Positions 35,965 to 44,634 of a stretch of DNA of 64,000 nucleotides are shown in pieces; the first letter of the stretch is position 1, and each line of letters opens with the position of its first letter. A program made the translations under genes and the position numbers. The stretch is taken from contig JBIHZX010000003.1 in NCBI GenBank assembly GCA_044240195.1, forward strand, positions 1 to 64,000, written 5' to 3'. The stretch is from UBA4592 sp044240195 (GTDB taxonomy: Bacteria; Actinomycetota; Actinomycetes; S36-B12). The notes beneath the pieces are model-generated. The model did no database searches and was not told the origin of the DNA. It saw only the letters and a program-made list of their open reading frames with translations.

Positions 35965-36828
35965 TTAAATGCGCTCTTCAGCAACCTTGCATGACATACA
36001 CAAAGTTGCCCGAGGGAAAGCCTGCAGACGCAACTTGCCAATTCCCTTACCGCAAGTGATACAGACACCGTAAGTACGGTCATCTATGCGAGCTAGCGCT
36101 TGTCGAACCTGATCCAGCATGTCTCGAGCATTATTTGCAAGTGACATCTCGTGCTCACGCTCGAAGGTCTTACTTCCCGCATCGGCTTGATCATCGCCTG
36201 CGCCGTCACCGGAATCGCGGATGAGGTCCGCGAGTCCCTGTTCGGTCATGGCGATCTCCTCCAGTAAGCGAGCTTCGTCTTCCTCGAGGGCCTTGCGGAC
36301 CCGATTTAATTCCACTTTGGTCCATGCGCTTTCGTCCTCGCGCACAACGATTTTCGGGGTCTTGACTGCGGGCCGAGGTGAAATCACCTTGACGATCCCT
36401 GCCGCTTTCTTACCCTTAGCCGGTGGAGTCGTCACCGGGACCAACTTCTCAAAAACAGTTTTCACTACCGGTTCGGGCTCTACAACTACAACTTCCACTT
36501 CGGAAGTTGTCTCCTTTTTTGCAGTCGCTTTCTTGGCGGAAGCCTTTTGTTCAGGATTAATCGACGCTATTTTCTTAGCGGGGGAAATTTTCTTAGCGGG
36601 GGAAATAGGAACGACCTTCTTTAGGGGCTTAACCGTCGCAACCTTTTTGGCCACGCTCTTTTTTGCAGGGGACTTTTTAGCCGGCGCTTTTTTCGCGGGA
36701 GCCTTCTTTACCGGAGCCTTTTTGGCAATGACCTTTTTAGCAGAAGCCTTTTTGGCAACGACCTTTTTGGCAACGACCTTTTGAGCAGGAGCCTTTTTAG
36801 GCTGAATCTTTTTCGCGACCAAAATCAC
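35965..36828 (-). CDS. DksA/TraR-type zinc finger protein with histone H1-like Lys/Ala-rich tail
   Basis: A 287-residue protein in two unlike parts. Residues 1-110 are a low-complexity tail built on KKAPAKK-type units, resembling eukaryote-like histone H1 tails of some bacterial DNA-binding proteins. Residues about 170-287 form a DksA/TraR domain with a helical hairpin and a C4 zinc finger at Cys256, Cys259, Cys277 and Cys280. DksA proteins act in the RNA polymerase secondary channel; the tail suggests added nucleic-acid binding (inference). GTG 36828 has AAGGGGG only 2-3 bases upstream, so a TTG two codons later is an alternative start. Tail sequence is repeat-prone but in frame. Confidence 0.9.
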   Translation of the reverse strand: MILVAKKIQPKKAPAQKVVAKKVVAKKASAKKVIAKKAPVKKAPAKKAPAKKSPAKKSVAKKVATVKPLKKVVPISPAKKISPAKKIASINPEQKASAKKATAKKETTSEVEVVVVEPEPVVKTVFEKLVPVTTPPAKGKKAAGIVKVISPRPAVKTPKIVVREDESAWTKVELNRVRKALEEDEARLLEEIAMTEQGLADLIRDSGDGAGDDQADAGSKTFEREHEMSLANNARDMLDQVRQALARIDDRTYGVCITCGKGIGKLRLQAFPRATLCMSCKVAEERI

Positions 36829-36960
36829 CGCCCCCTTAAATCAATAGACTGCCGTGGTGCCCTCATGTGCATATGTGAAAGTGCGCCGGGCGCCGCACGT
36901 GCGTATGGTATTGCCCGAGCGCTAAAGTTACCCACTGCCCCGGACTTAGACAAGCACCTT

Positions 36961-36988
36961 GACGAACATTTTTGAAATTCGTCTTTTT
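36961..36988 (+). promoter_or_regulatory. Hairpin with T run just before ileS
   Basis: GACGAA (36961-36966) and TTCGTC (36978-36983) are perfect inverted arms around an 11-base loop, followed by five T. It resembles a weak intrinsic terminator or attenuator and ends 19 bases before the ileS ATG. No T-box sequence (TGGNACC) or tRNA-sensing stem was recognised in the leader, so the trigger, if any, is unknown. It could also act as a fold near the ribosome binding region. Confidence 0.4.
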
Positions 36989-37007
36989 CAGAGAAGAGCA
37001 CACCAAT

Positions 37008-40000
37008 ATGTACAAAGTGGTCCCACCCACGGTGAACCTCCGTGATCTGGAACACGAAGTACTCGCTTTGTGGCAGGCCGAGGGTACTTTTGCGGCCTCT
37101 ATGGCCCAGAGCCAAGGACGCCCCGCGTGGACATTTTATGAGGGGCCACCCACCGCCAATGGCGCTCCAGGGACCCATCACATCGAGGCCCGAGCCTTTA
37201 AAGACATTTTCCCGCGTTATCGGACCATGAAGGGCTATCACGTGGTCCGCCAAGCCGGTTGGGACTGCCACGGACTCCCCGTTGAACTCGCCGTCGAGAA
37301 GGAGCTCGGGTTTTCCGGCAAAAAAGATATTGAAAACTACGGCGTGGCCGAATTCAATGCGAAATGCCGCGAATCAGTCGTTCGCCACGTTGATGCCTTT
37401 GCCGAACTCACTACCCGGATGGGATATTGGGTTGACATGGACCGCGCTTACTGGACCATGGATTCCAATTACATCCAAAGTGTGTGGTGGTCACTGAAAC
37501 AAATATTTAATGCTGGGCTGCTCGTACAAGACCACCGAGTATCCCCATATTGTCCGCGCTGCGGGACCGGGCTGAGCGACCACGAACTGGCACAGGGCTA
37601 TGAAGATGTCAGTGACCCATCCGTTTATGTGCGGTTCCCGGTGAAGGTGGGCGCGCTCGCCGAGAAGTATTCGGATCTGTCCCTACTCGTGTGGACTACG
37701 ACCCCGTGGACATTGGTGTCCAATACGGCCGTCGCGGTCAAGCCAACGGCAACCTATTGCGTTCTCGAAAGCGCGGATCAGCACTACATCGTGGCGCAGG
37801 ACCTGGTTGAAAACTTATTCGGTTCGACATTTGATGAAGACGGATCGATCCGTTATCACGTCAAGGAAACTTTTCCCGGTACACAGTTAGAACACATGGC
37901 GTATCAGCGACCATTTGATTTAATCGATATTCCTGACTCTCACTTCGTGATTCTTGCTGACTACGTCACAACCGGAGACGGCACCGGATTAGTACACCAG
38001 GCTCCAGCATTTGGTGCAGACGACTTGATTAGTTGTCGCGCTTATGGATTACCCGTAGTTAACCCAATTGCACCCGATGGAACCTTCCTGCCGGAGACAC
38101 CCCTCGTTGGTGGCCAATTTTTTAAGAAAGCTGATGCAGCGCTCACCGACGACTTGCGCGAGCGTGGACTCCTTTTTCGCGAGGAATCCTATGAGCACTC
38201 GTATCCGCACTGCTGGAGATGCCACACTCCGCTTATTTACTACGCACAACCCTCGTGGTACATCAAGACAACCGCGATCAAAGACCGACTCATGGCCGAA
38301 AATGAGAAGACACATTGGCACCCCGACACGATTAAATGGGGCCGGTACGGGGATTGGCTCACCAACAATGTCGATTGGGCGCTTTCCCGGAACCGCTATT
38401 GGGGAACTCCACTTCCCATCTGGCGATGTGAAAACGAGCATTTGACCGTTGTTGAATCCCTCGCAGAATTAGGAGAACTTGCCGGGCAAGAAATCTCAGA
38501 CCTCGACCCGCATCGTCCTTTTATCGACGACATAACAATTCCCTGCCCGCACTGTGATGCAACCGCCGTTCGAGTCCCTGAAGTCATTGACTGCTGGTAT
38601 GACTCGGGCGCAATGCCATTTGCTGCCCAGTGGTACCCACAACACAATAAAGAAGACTTCGCCGCCCAATATCCGGCTGATTTCGTTTGTGAGGCCATTG
38701 ACCAAACCCGCGGCTGGTTTTACACCTTGATGGCAATCGGAACATTGGTATTTGACGAGTCTTCATATAAAAATGTTGTATGTCTCGGCCATATTCTTGA
38801 TGAAGATGGTCGCAAGATGAGTAAGCACCTAGGTAATGTTCTTGAACCTATCCCCCTCATGGACCAACATGGTGCCGATGCAGTGCGCTGGTTCATGCTT
38901 GCAAGCGGTTCCCCTTGGCAGTCGCGCCGTGTCGGGCACACCGCGATTGCTGACATTGTGCGCAAGAATCTACTCACCTACTGGAATACGGTCTCTTTTC
39001 TTTCCCTGTATGCGCGAAGTGCTCCGTGGTCACCAGCCGACGGTGCGCCACCCGTTGACCAACGACCCATCATGGATCGCTGGCTATTGACGCAAGCCCA
39101 CTCCTTGAGCGCACAAGTTGATAACGCACTTGACAATTTTGATACCCAACTCGGCGGGCGCCTCATAACCGAATTTATCGATGATCTTTCCAACTGGTAT
39201 GTACGTAGAACGCGTCGACGATTCTGGGAAGGAGACCCCGCTGCGCTGGCAACATTGCATGAAGCTCTGAAAATTGTCACCCTGTGCATGGCTCCTTACA
39301 CACCATTTATTACCGAACGGGTATGGCAGGATCTTTTTCGCGAAACCCAGTCAGATCTGCCGAACTCAGTTCACCTTGCCAATTGGCCTAGCGAGTCACA
39401 GCCTGATTCCCAATTACAGTCCCACATGGAACTTGCTCGCAGGGTTACCGAACTCGGACGTTCAGCACGTGCAACCAGTTCAGTGAAAACCCGGCAGCCA
39501 TTGGGTCGCGCACTCATTAGTGCACCCGGTTGGAGTGAACTCTCCGCTGAACTAGTCGCCGAAGTAGCTGAAGAACTAAATGTTCGAGAACTTCTCACCC
39601 TTGACGTCTCCGACAGTGACCTTGTCAATATTTCACTCAAACCCAACTTCCGAACCCTTGGTGCCCGATTTGGCAAACAGACTCCATTGGTGGCAGAACA
39701 TATTTCACGGCAGGATCCAACCGAATTGGTTAATACCTTGCGGGATGACGGAAAGGTCGACTACGAAATTGACGGAGTTGACGGAACTTCAACCATTGAG
39801 CTATCTGACCTCGTGATCACGGAAACACCGGTCGAAGGTTGGGCTGTTGCTTCCGATGCTGGTGAAAGCTTTGCACTTGACTTAGAGATAACGCACGAAC
39901 TGGCTCTAGCCGGCATGGCACGCGACATTGTGCGATCACTCCAAGAAGGACGAAAAAATGCTGGCTTAGAAATCAGCGATCGGATAAATGTTACGTGGAG

Positions 40001-40166
40001 CTCGGACAACCCGGACGTTGTTGAGACCCTGAGTATTCACGGAGGTGAGATCTCCAACGAGGTGCTTGCGTTGAGTCTGAACAAGGTCCCGGGGCCTGTA
40101 ACCGGATTCGTTATCGTGGGGACCGAAAGTGAAATCGATGCAAACTTTGGAATAGAGAAAGTTTAG
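37008..40166 (+). CDS. ileS: Isoleucyl-tRNA synthetase
   Basis: A 1052-residue class I synthetase. The HIGH-type signature lies in NGAPGTHHIEARAFKD, followed by KGYHVVRQAGWDCHGLPVE, an editing domain (WTTTPWTLVSNTAVAV), the KMSKS motif DEDGRKMSKHLGN and the anticodon-binding C-terminal domain. Its sequence style fits the longer eukaryote-like IleRS type that is typical of actinobacteria. ATG 37008 is chosen over an in-frame ATG at 36972 because family members begin near VNLRDLEHEVL. The 3' end overlaps convergent yggT by four bases. Confidence 0.96.
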   Translation: MYKVVPPTVNLRDLEHEVLALWQAEGTFAASMAQSQGRPAWTFYEGPPTANGAPGTHHIEARAFKDIFPRYRTMKGYHVVRQAGWDCHGLPVELAVEKELGFSGKKDIENYGVAEFNAKCRESVVRHVDAFAELTTRMGYWVDMDRAYWTMDSNYIQSVWWSLKQIFNAGLLVQDHRVSPYCPRCGTGLSDHELAQGYEDVSDPSVYVRFPVKVGALAEKYSDLSLLVWTTTPWTLVSNTAVAVKPTATYCVLESADQHYIVAQDLVENLFGSTFDEDGSIRYHVKETFPGTQLEHMAYQRPFDLIDIPDSHFVILADYVTTGDGTGLVHQAPAFGADDLISCRAYGLPVVNPIAPDGTFLPETPLVGGQFFKKADAALTDDLRERGLLFREESYEHSYPHCWRCHTPLIYYAQPSWYIKTTAIKDRLMAENEKTHWHPDTIKWGRYGDWLTNNVDWALSRNRYWGTPLPIWRCENEHLTVVESLAELGELAGQEISDLDPHRPFIDDITIPCPHCDATAVRVPEVIDCWYDSGAMPFAAQWYPQHNKEDFAAQYPADFVCEAIDQTRGWFYTLMAIGTLVFDESSYKNVVCLGHILDEDGRKMSKHLGNVLEPIPLMDQHGADAVRWFMLASGSPWQSRRVGHTAIADIVRKNLLTYWNTVSFLSLYARSAPWSPADGAPPVDQRPIMDRWLLTQAHSLSAQVDNALDNFDTQLGGRLITEFIDDLSNWYVRRTRRRFWEGDPAALATLHEALKIVTLCMAPYTPFITERVWQDLFRETQSDLPNSVHLANWPSESQPDSQLQSHMELARRVTELGRSARATSSVKTRQPLGRALISAPGWSELSAELVAEVAEELNVRELLTLDVSDSDLVNISLKPNFRTLGARFGKQTPLVAEHISRQDPTELVNTLRDDGKVDYEIDGVDGTSTIELSDLVITETPVEGWAVASDAGESFALDLEITHELALAGMARDIVRSLQEGRKNAGLEISDRINVTWSSDNPDVVETLSIHGGEISNEVLALSLNKVPGPVTGFVIVGTESEIDANFGIEKV

Positions 40167-40447
40167 AGGCCTCGAAAAATCCCGATCAGAATTTGAATAC
40201 CAATCAGAAGGATCAAAAACCCTAGATCCAAAGACACCTGGCCCAATCGCAACGGTGGGATAAACCGACGAATCAGTTTCAGCGGAGGCTCAGTGAGGGT
40301 GTAAATCCCTTCAACGATTACCAGGATGAATCCCGAAGGACGCCAGTCGCGGGCAAAAACCTGAACAAAGTCAAATATCAAGCGACCAATGAGCACAAGA
40401 AGATAGAGGAAGAGGATATTGGCGATCCATGCGCCGACCGTATTCAC
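40163..40447 (-). CDS. yggT: YggT-family membrane protein
   Basis: A 94-residue protein with two membrane segments and the family motif TLTEPPLKLIRRFIPPL between them. YggT proteins cluster with sepF and division genes in gram-positives and actinobacteria; function is not firmly established. It is the last gene of the division cluster. It starts at GTG 40447, 18 bases after sepF, and its stop shares bases with the ileS stop on the other strand. A divIVA/wag31 gene, often next in this cluster, is not in the window. Confidence 0.92.
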   Translation of the reverse strand: MNTVGAWIANILFLYLLVLIGRLIFDFVQVFARDWRPSGFILVIVEGIYTLTEPPLKLIRRFIPPLRLGQVSLDLGFLILLIGIQILIGIFRGL

Positions 40448-40465
40448 TATCCCAACCTACCTGAG

Positions 40466-41062
40466 TTAGCTTTGATTGAAGAAACCGTCTTGGGCAACCT
40501 GCGCCCGCGCCTGGTCCCCCACATCAACGTTCACCGGTGAAAGTAAGAAGACCTTATTGGTCACACGCTCAATACTGCCACGGCAACCAAAAACTAGTCC
40601 TGCAGCAAAGTCAATAATCCGCTTTGCATCACTGTCGTCAAGGTCGCCCAGATTCATGATCACCGGAATGCCTTCGCGGTATTCCTCACCAATGCGACGC
40701 GCGTCATTGTAGGAACGTGGGTGGATCGATTCGATGCGACCGAATTCAAAATTTCGCTGGGGCTGGGGGGACGCTACGACATTGCGACTCGGGAGGTCTT
40801 CATCGCGACGAATAGTCCTGACGCCACGAGGCTCACGAGTTCGAGTCGCTTGTGAATTAGGTGCCGATTCGTAACCGTATTCATCAGCGAACCCACGGGA
40901 TGAACTGGCCCGATTCGACGTTTGGACCCTCGATTCATAGCGCTCAGGTGAGTTTCGAGTACTTCGGGGATCGTCGTAGCCCCCATTCGAGCTTTCATCA
41001 GAGTAGGAATCGTCTTCAACCAACCCGAGATAGACGGCCATTCGGCGGATACCACTAGCCAT
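40466..41062 (-). CDS. sepF: Cell division protein SepF
   Basis: FtsZ membrane anchor, important in actinobacteria that lack FtsA. The 198-residue protein has a short N-terminal amphipathic helix (MASGIRRMAVYLGLVED), an acidic/arginine-rich flexible linker of about 85 residues, and the C-terminal SepF core (PVIMNLGDLDDSDAKRIIDFAAGLVFG). AGGGGGG precedes ATG 41062. A 76-base gap after yggS might hold a further promoter; AT-rich sequence is present but no clear box. Confidence 0.94.
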   Translation of the reverse strand: MASGIRRMAVYLGLVEDDSYSDESSNGGYDDPRSTRNSPERYESRVQTSNRASSSRGFADEYGYESAPNSQATRTREPRGVRTIRRDEDLPSRNVVASPQPQRNFEFGRIESIHPRSYNDARRIGEEYREGIPVIMNLGDLDDSDAKRIIDFAAGLVFGCRGSIERVTNKVFLLSPVNVDVGDQARAQVAQDGFFNQS

Positions 41063-41138
41063 TGTCTACCCCCCTATCGTCGAACACGAATAAAAAGTTA
41101 ATGAACCCACAGCGCATAGCCTGACTTTACTGCACACA

Positions 41139-41834
41139 TTACCTCTGGCCGAGGATCGCGCTACCGAGGCGCACTTGTGTCGCACCGGCCGCTATCGCCT
41201 GCTCCAAATCTCCTGACATACCGGCTGAAATTACGGTTGCCTGCGGGTGCGAAGCCGTTATTGCGGCTGAGACACCGGCCAGTTGCTCAAAAGCTGCCGT
41301 TATGTCGACCCCGAGGTCAGGATGCGGCCCAACACCCATAACTCCTCCTAATTTCAGGTGCGGAGCTTTCTCCAATTCTTCAAGAAAACCAGGAACGGCA
41401 TCCTGACTTAGCCCACCGCGATGTGGGGCATCCAAAGGATCCAAGTTGATCTGAATCAGTACTTGGATAGTCCGCTTGGCCATCGCGGCTGCCCTCTCCA
41501 AAGGCGCAATCAGGTCAATTCGATCCATAGACTCAACAACGTCGGCCCAACGGGCAATCGAGTTGAGCTTGTTACTTTGCAATTGACCAATCATGTGCCA
41601 CTGAATCGACCGAGCACTATCACACTCAACAACTTTGCGTTTGGCCTCCTGATCGCGATTCTCTCCGAAATTTTTCTGCCCGAGCTCATTGAGGATTACA
41701 ACATCGGTAGCTGGGTATGTTTTTGATACCACCAATAGATCAACAGTTCTACCCTCGCTCGCCGCATCGATGCGTGTGCGAACAGCTTCCATATTGCGCT
41801 CAAGTTCATTGCGACGAACTATGAAATTTTCCAT
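41139..41834 (-). CDS. PLP homeostasis protein YggS/PROSC family
   Basis: A 231-residue alanine racemase-fold protein that binds pyridoxal phosphate without known catalysis and helps PLP balance. The PLP lysine lies in VVSKTYPA near residue 38, and NFGENRDQE, WHMIGQLQSNK and GMSGDLEQAI are family regions. ATG overlaps the pgeF stop by one base (TAATG). Confidence 0.94.
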   Translation of the reverse strand: MENFIVRRNELERNMEAVRTRIDAASEGRTVDLLVVSKTYPATDVVILNELGQKNFGENRDQEAKRKVVECDSARSIQWHMIGQLQSNKLNSIARWADVVESMDRIDLIAPLERAAAMAKRTIQVLIQINLDPLDAPHRGGLSQDAVPGFLEELEKAPHLKLGGVMGVGPHPDLGVDITAAFEQLAGVSAAITASHPQATVISAGMSGDLEQAIAAGATQVRLGSAILGQR

Positions 41835-42604
41835 TATGACCGCTCCTGATTCTCACGCATTGCAATGATTATTCCTTGGCGCCCGGTCTTTCTATTTTTG
41901 CGATACGAAAAAAGGATTTCCGGATTCTCAAAGGTGCAGCCTCCAATAACACTCGAGCTGACGTTTTCACAGGCTAATTGGGCTAACACTCCTGCGCGGA
42001 CATCAATCCCACCCGCAACCCTCAACGCGGCCTCCGAAACATCTGCGGGGGTGGAAGTTCTCACTAATTCTCGGCGATCCGGTGAAACGGAATAACACGA
42101 GCCACAGATTGCTGGCCCAACAATGGACTGAATTTCATTCACTCCCCGCAGTCGAAGTTCCGTGATCGTGGCAGTGACGACGCCCGCGACCAAGCCTTTC
42201 CATCCGCAATGGACGGCACTAATTATCGGTTTCTCATATCCCCGTGATCCATAAAGAACTAATGGGACGCAATCTGCTCCCATGGCTACTAGCCCCAGGT
42301 TGCACTCCTCGGTGACAAGTGAGTCCACACCGATGACCGTCCCTGAATGTTTTACCCGACCAATGCCATTTCCGTGAATTGGCTGCATCAGGGCAAGATC
42401 GCGTCCTTGGATCTGAACGAGTCCGGCTAACTCTTCACGATTACGCGCGACGGCGTCTGGGTCGTCACCTACCTGATGGGCAAGATTTGCCTGCGAGAAT
42501 TCACCAACACTGTGGCCACCTAAACGACCAGTGACCGCCCAGAAAGCTGGACGGTCACCAGGTGCCACCGGTGTAATAACACCACTGGCAAGGGGAAGGA
42601 TCAT
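41834..42604 (-). CDS. pgeF: YfiH/PgeF multicopper oxidase-fold protein (polyphenol oxidase family)
   Basis: A 256-residue protein of the YfiH family. It has the His/Cys metal-site motifs AVHCGWKGLVAGVV and GPAICGSCYSVS and an early HGN motif (QPIHGNG). Members have been reported as purine nucleoside phosphorylases/deaminases and as correcting misincorporated L-Ser in peptidoglycan precursors in E. coli. The gene starts at the base after the ftsZ stop, consistent with a wall-quality role. Confidence 0.9.
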   Translation of the reverse strand: MILPLASGVITPVAPGDRPAFWAVTGRLGGHSVGEFSQANLAHQVGDDPDAVARNREELAGLVQIQGRDLALMQPIHGNGIGRVKHSGTVIGVDSLVTEECNLGLVAMGADCVPLVLYGSRGYEKPIISAVHCGWKGLVAGVVTATITELRLRGVNEIQSIVGPAICGSCYSVSPDRRELVRTSTPADVSEAALRVAGGIDVRAGVLAQLACENVSSSVIGGCTFENPEILFSYRKNRKTGRQGIIIAMRENQERS

Positions 42605-43690
42605 TTACTTCAAGAAGTCGGGGATATCTAGATCATCGTCGGTGTCATCAAATGAAACCGCCTTGGGCTTAGTTACGCTCTGACCAAAAGCAGAAGCTTC
42701 GACGAGCACAGGCTCTTTTGTCGATACTTTCTTCGGCGGTGGCTCCCCGCCATCAAAGCCAGCGGCAATAACGGTCACTCGAACTTCATCACCCAAAGTG
42801 TCGTCAATCACTGCGCCAAAGATGATATTTGCGTCAGGGTGTGCAGCGTCGGCGACGAGTCGGGCCGCTTCATTGATCTCGAACAGTCCCAAATCGCTGC
42901 CTCCTGAAATCGACAGGAGCACACCACGTGCACCGTCAATGCCAGCTTCGAGTAGTGGACTCGAAATTGCCTTTTCAGCTGCTTGAACCGCACGATCTTC
43001 ACCGCGCGAGGAACCAATACCCATGAGTGCTGACCCGGCCGCATGCATGACGCTTTTAACGTCAGCGAAGTCAAGGTTAATGAGACCGGGAGTCGTTATG
43101 AGGTCGGTGATTCCACTTACTCCCTGTAACAGGACGTGGTCAGCCTGACGGAATGCATCAATGACTGAGATTTCACGGTCAGCAAGGGACAACAATCGAT
43201 CATTGGGGATCACGATCAGCGTGTCGACCTCGGCGCGCAGTTCATCAACTCCCTGATCGGCCTGTGACATGCGGCGTCGTCCTTCAAAACCAAATGGTCG
43301 GGTAACCACACCGATTGTCAAGGCGCCAAGGGATCTCGCAACTTTCGCAACAACCGGCGCACCGCCGGTGCCGGTTCCGCCGCCCTCGCCCGCGGTGACA
43401 AAAACCATGTCAGCCCCGCGAAGGACTTCCTCGATCTCTTCCAGGTGGTCTTCGGCCGCTCTTTTACCGACCTCGGGGTTTGCGCCAGCACCTAAACCTC
43501 GGGTGAGCTCGCGACCGATGTCGAGTTTCACGTCAGCATCGCTCATGAGGAGTGCTTGTGCGTCTGTGTTGATGGCAATGAACTCGACCCCCTTGAGGCC
43601 GACTTCAATCATTCGGTTGACAGCGTTGACACCGCCGCCACCAATACCAACAACTTTGATAACTGCCAGGTAATTCTGTGGAGCCGCCAC
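42605..43690 (-). CDS. ftsZ: Cell division GTPase FtsZ
   Basis: Tubulin-like ring protein of 361 residues. The N-terminal GTPase domain has IKVVGIGGGGVNAVNRM and the tubulin signature GGGTGTGGAPVV, with the T7 loop NLDFADVKSVM. The C-terminal peptide DDDLDIPDFLK is the partner-binding tail (SepF, FtsW). AGGAG lies 7 bases before GTG 43690, clearly marking the start over longer readings to 43759. A 212-base gap upstream holds the promoter region. Confidence 0.97.
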   Translation of the reverse strand: MAAPQNYLAVIKVVGIGGGGVNAVNRMIEVGLKGVEFIAINTDAQALLMSDADVKLDIGRELTRGLGAGANPEVGKRAAEDHLEEIEEVLRGADMVFVTAGEGGGTGTGGAPVVAKVARSLGALTIGVVTRPFGFEGRRRMSQADQGVDELRAEVDTLIVIPNDRLLSLADREISVIDAFRQADHVLLQGVSGITDLITTPGLINLDFADVKSVMHAAGSALMGIGSSRGEDRAVQAAEKAISSPLLEAGIDGARGVLLSISGGSDLGLFEINEAARLVADAAHPDANIIFGAVIDDTLGDEVRVTVIAAGFDGGEPPPKKVSTKEPVLVEASAFGQSVTKPKAVSFDDTDDDLDIPDFLK

Positions 43691-43780
43691 GGCCGCTCTC
43701 CTTTTCCGTTCGTGTCGATGAAAGGGGGTCCATCGAACTCTGTAGCCACAAACCCTCAACCTCTACCAGAGGCTAAGCAA

Positions 43781-43808
43781 ATGGTCCGCTTATGGCCGCG
43801 CGGACCAT
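43781..43808 (-). promoter_or_regulatory. Perfect 9-bp inverted repeat in the ftsZ upstream region, overlapping a possible promoter
   Basis: ATGGTCCGC (43781-43789) and GCGGACCAT (43800-43808) are exact inverted arms around 10 bases. On the minus strand the element overlaps a possible -10 TATGGT (43804-43809) that lies 18 bases after TTGCGC. A second GGTCC at 43813-43817 could pair with GGACC at 43802-43806 instead, giving two exclusive folds. No T run follows, so it is not a normal terminator. An operator or an RNA switch are both possible. The rest of the 212-base gap is AT-rich (43845-43880) with no gene seen. Confidence 0.5.
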
Positions 43809-43902
43809 AGACGGTCCAGGTACCAGAGCGCAAGTCAGAAAGCCCCTTTTTTTCAGAAAAATTTAAAATATTTTCCTCATAGGGTCGATCCTGGCCCGAC
43901 AT

Positions 43903-44634
43903 TTAGGATTTCTTGGGTCCCTTTTCATCCGTTGTGGTGGGCAATTCCGGAGCACTGACGTCATAAATTTGGGCCCGCAGAGATAGCAGCGCCTCGAGAA
44001 CGGCCGCTTTGAACTCGGGCTCATCAGAACTTCCCCACCGGACCACAGACCCTGATTTCAGGTCCAATTCCACGCTGTCAATGGACTGCGCCCTGATCCG
44101 GACTACTTTTTGGGCCAGGTTAGGCGGTAATTGGGAGACAACCTCAACAGCTGTCACAAGTGGGGCACCGGTAGCTTCAATCAATGGAAGGCCGTCCAAA
44201 TTCGGTGAATCAAAAACAATTCCTTGGGCATCAACTCCCTGACTCTGACCTAGGCCGGCGACCTGTGCAAGCGGGATCCGCGAGACCAATGCCACAACAA
44301 CCTCGTTGGGCCAGCCTCGACGCACCTCAACGGATGAAACCCATGGGAGATTTGCAACTGCTTGGGCCGCAGTGTCGGTATCTAGGCGGGCGATCGGTTG
44401 ATTAAGCGGAATATTCGCAGTGTCTTGCACTTGTGCAATTTGATCCGCTGAAAGGATCACACCGGTTGAAGTAACTACCTGAACATCCTTTACAGCGAAA
44501 ACCGAGGAAAACCACACCAACCAAATAAGGACACCTGCGAAAATTACTATGGCGGAAACCACGAAAAACCAGATTTTTTTTCGCAACTTACTCGCACGAT
44601 AAGCGGTGAAATCCTGGGTAGGGAGATCACTCAT
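43903..44634 (-). CDS. ftsQ: Cell division protein FtsQ
   Basis: Bitopic divisome protein of 243 residues. It has a cytoplasmic N-terminus, a TM segment at about residues 20-42 (IWFFVVSAIVIFAGVLIWLV), a POTRA domain beginning VFAVKDVQVV, then the beta domain. It works with FtsL and FtsB-like partners to control FtsW-FtsI. ATG 44634 overlaps the murC stop by 8 bases; an upstream reading to 44685 would overlap more. Confidence 0.93.
   Translation of the reverse strand: MSDLPTQDFTAYRASKLRKKIWFFVVSAIVIFAGVLIWLVWFSSVFAVKDVQVVTSTGVILSADQIAQVQDTANIPLNQPIARLDTDTAAQAVANLPWVSSVEVRRGWPNEVVVALVSRIPLAQVAGLGQSQGVDAQGIVFDSPNLDGLPLIEATGAPLVTAVEVVSQLPPNLAQKVVRIRAQSIDSVELDLKSGSVVRWGSSDEPEFKAAVLEALLSLRAQIYDVSAPELPTTTDEKGPKKS

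Noticed and set aside
36221..36784. Long plus-strand frame of 187 codons opposite the dksA-like gene
   Set aside because: It is the mirror of the Lys/Ala-rich repeats on the minus strand (low complexity Phe/Ala/Leu), with no start signal; the minus frame has the zinc finger.
36829..37007. T-box riboswitch ahead of ileS
   Set aside because: No TGGNACC-type T-box sequence or recognisable specifier stem was found; only a simple hairpin with T run is supported.
43691..43902. tRNA or small RNA gene in the ftsQ-ftsZ gap
   Set aside because: The inverted repeat lacks a cloverleaf, T-loop (GTTCRA) or CCA context; only a hairpin/operator is supported.
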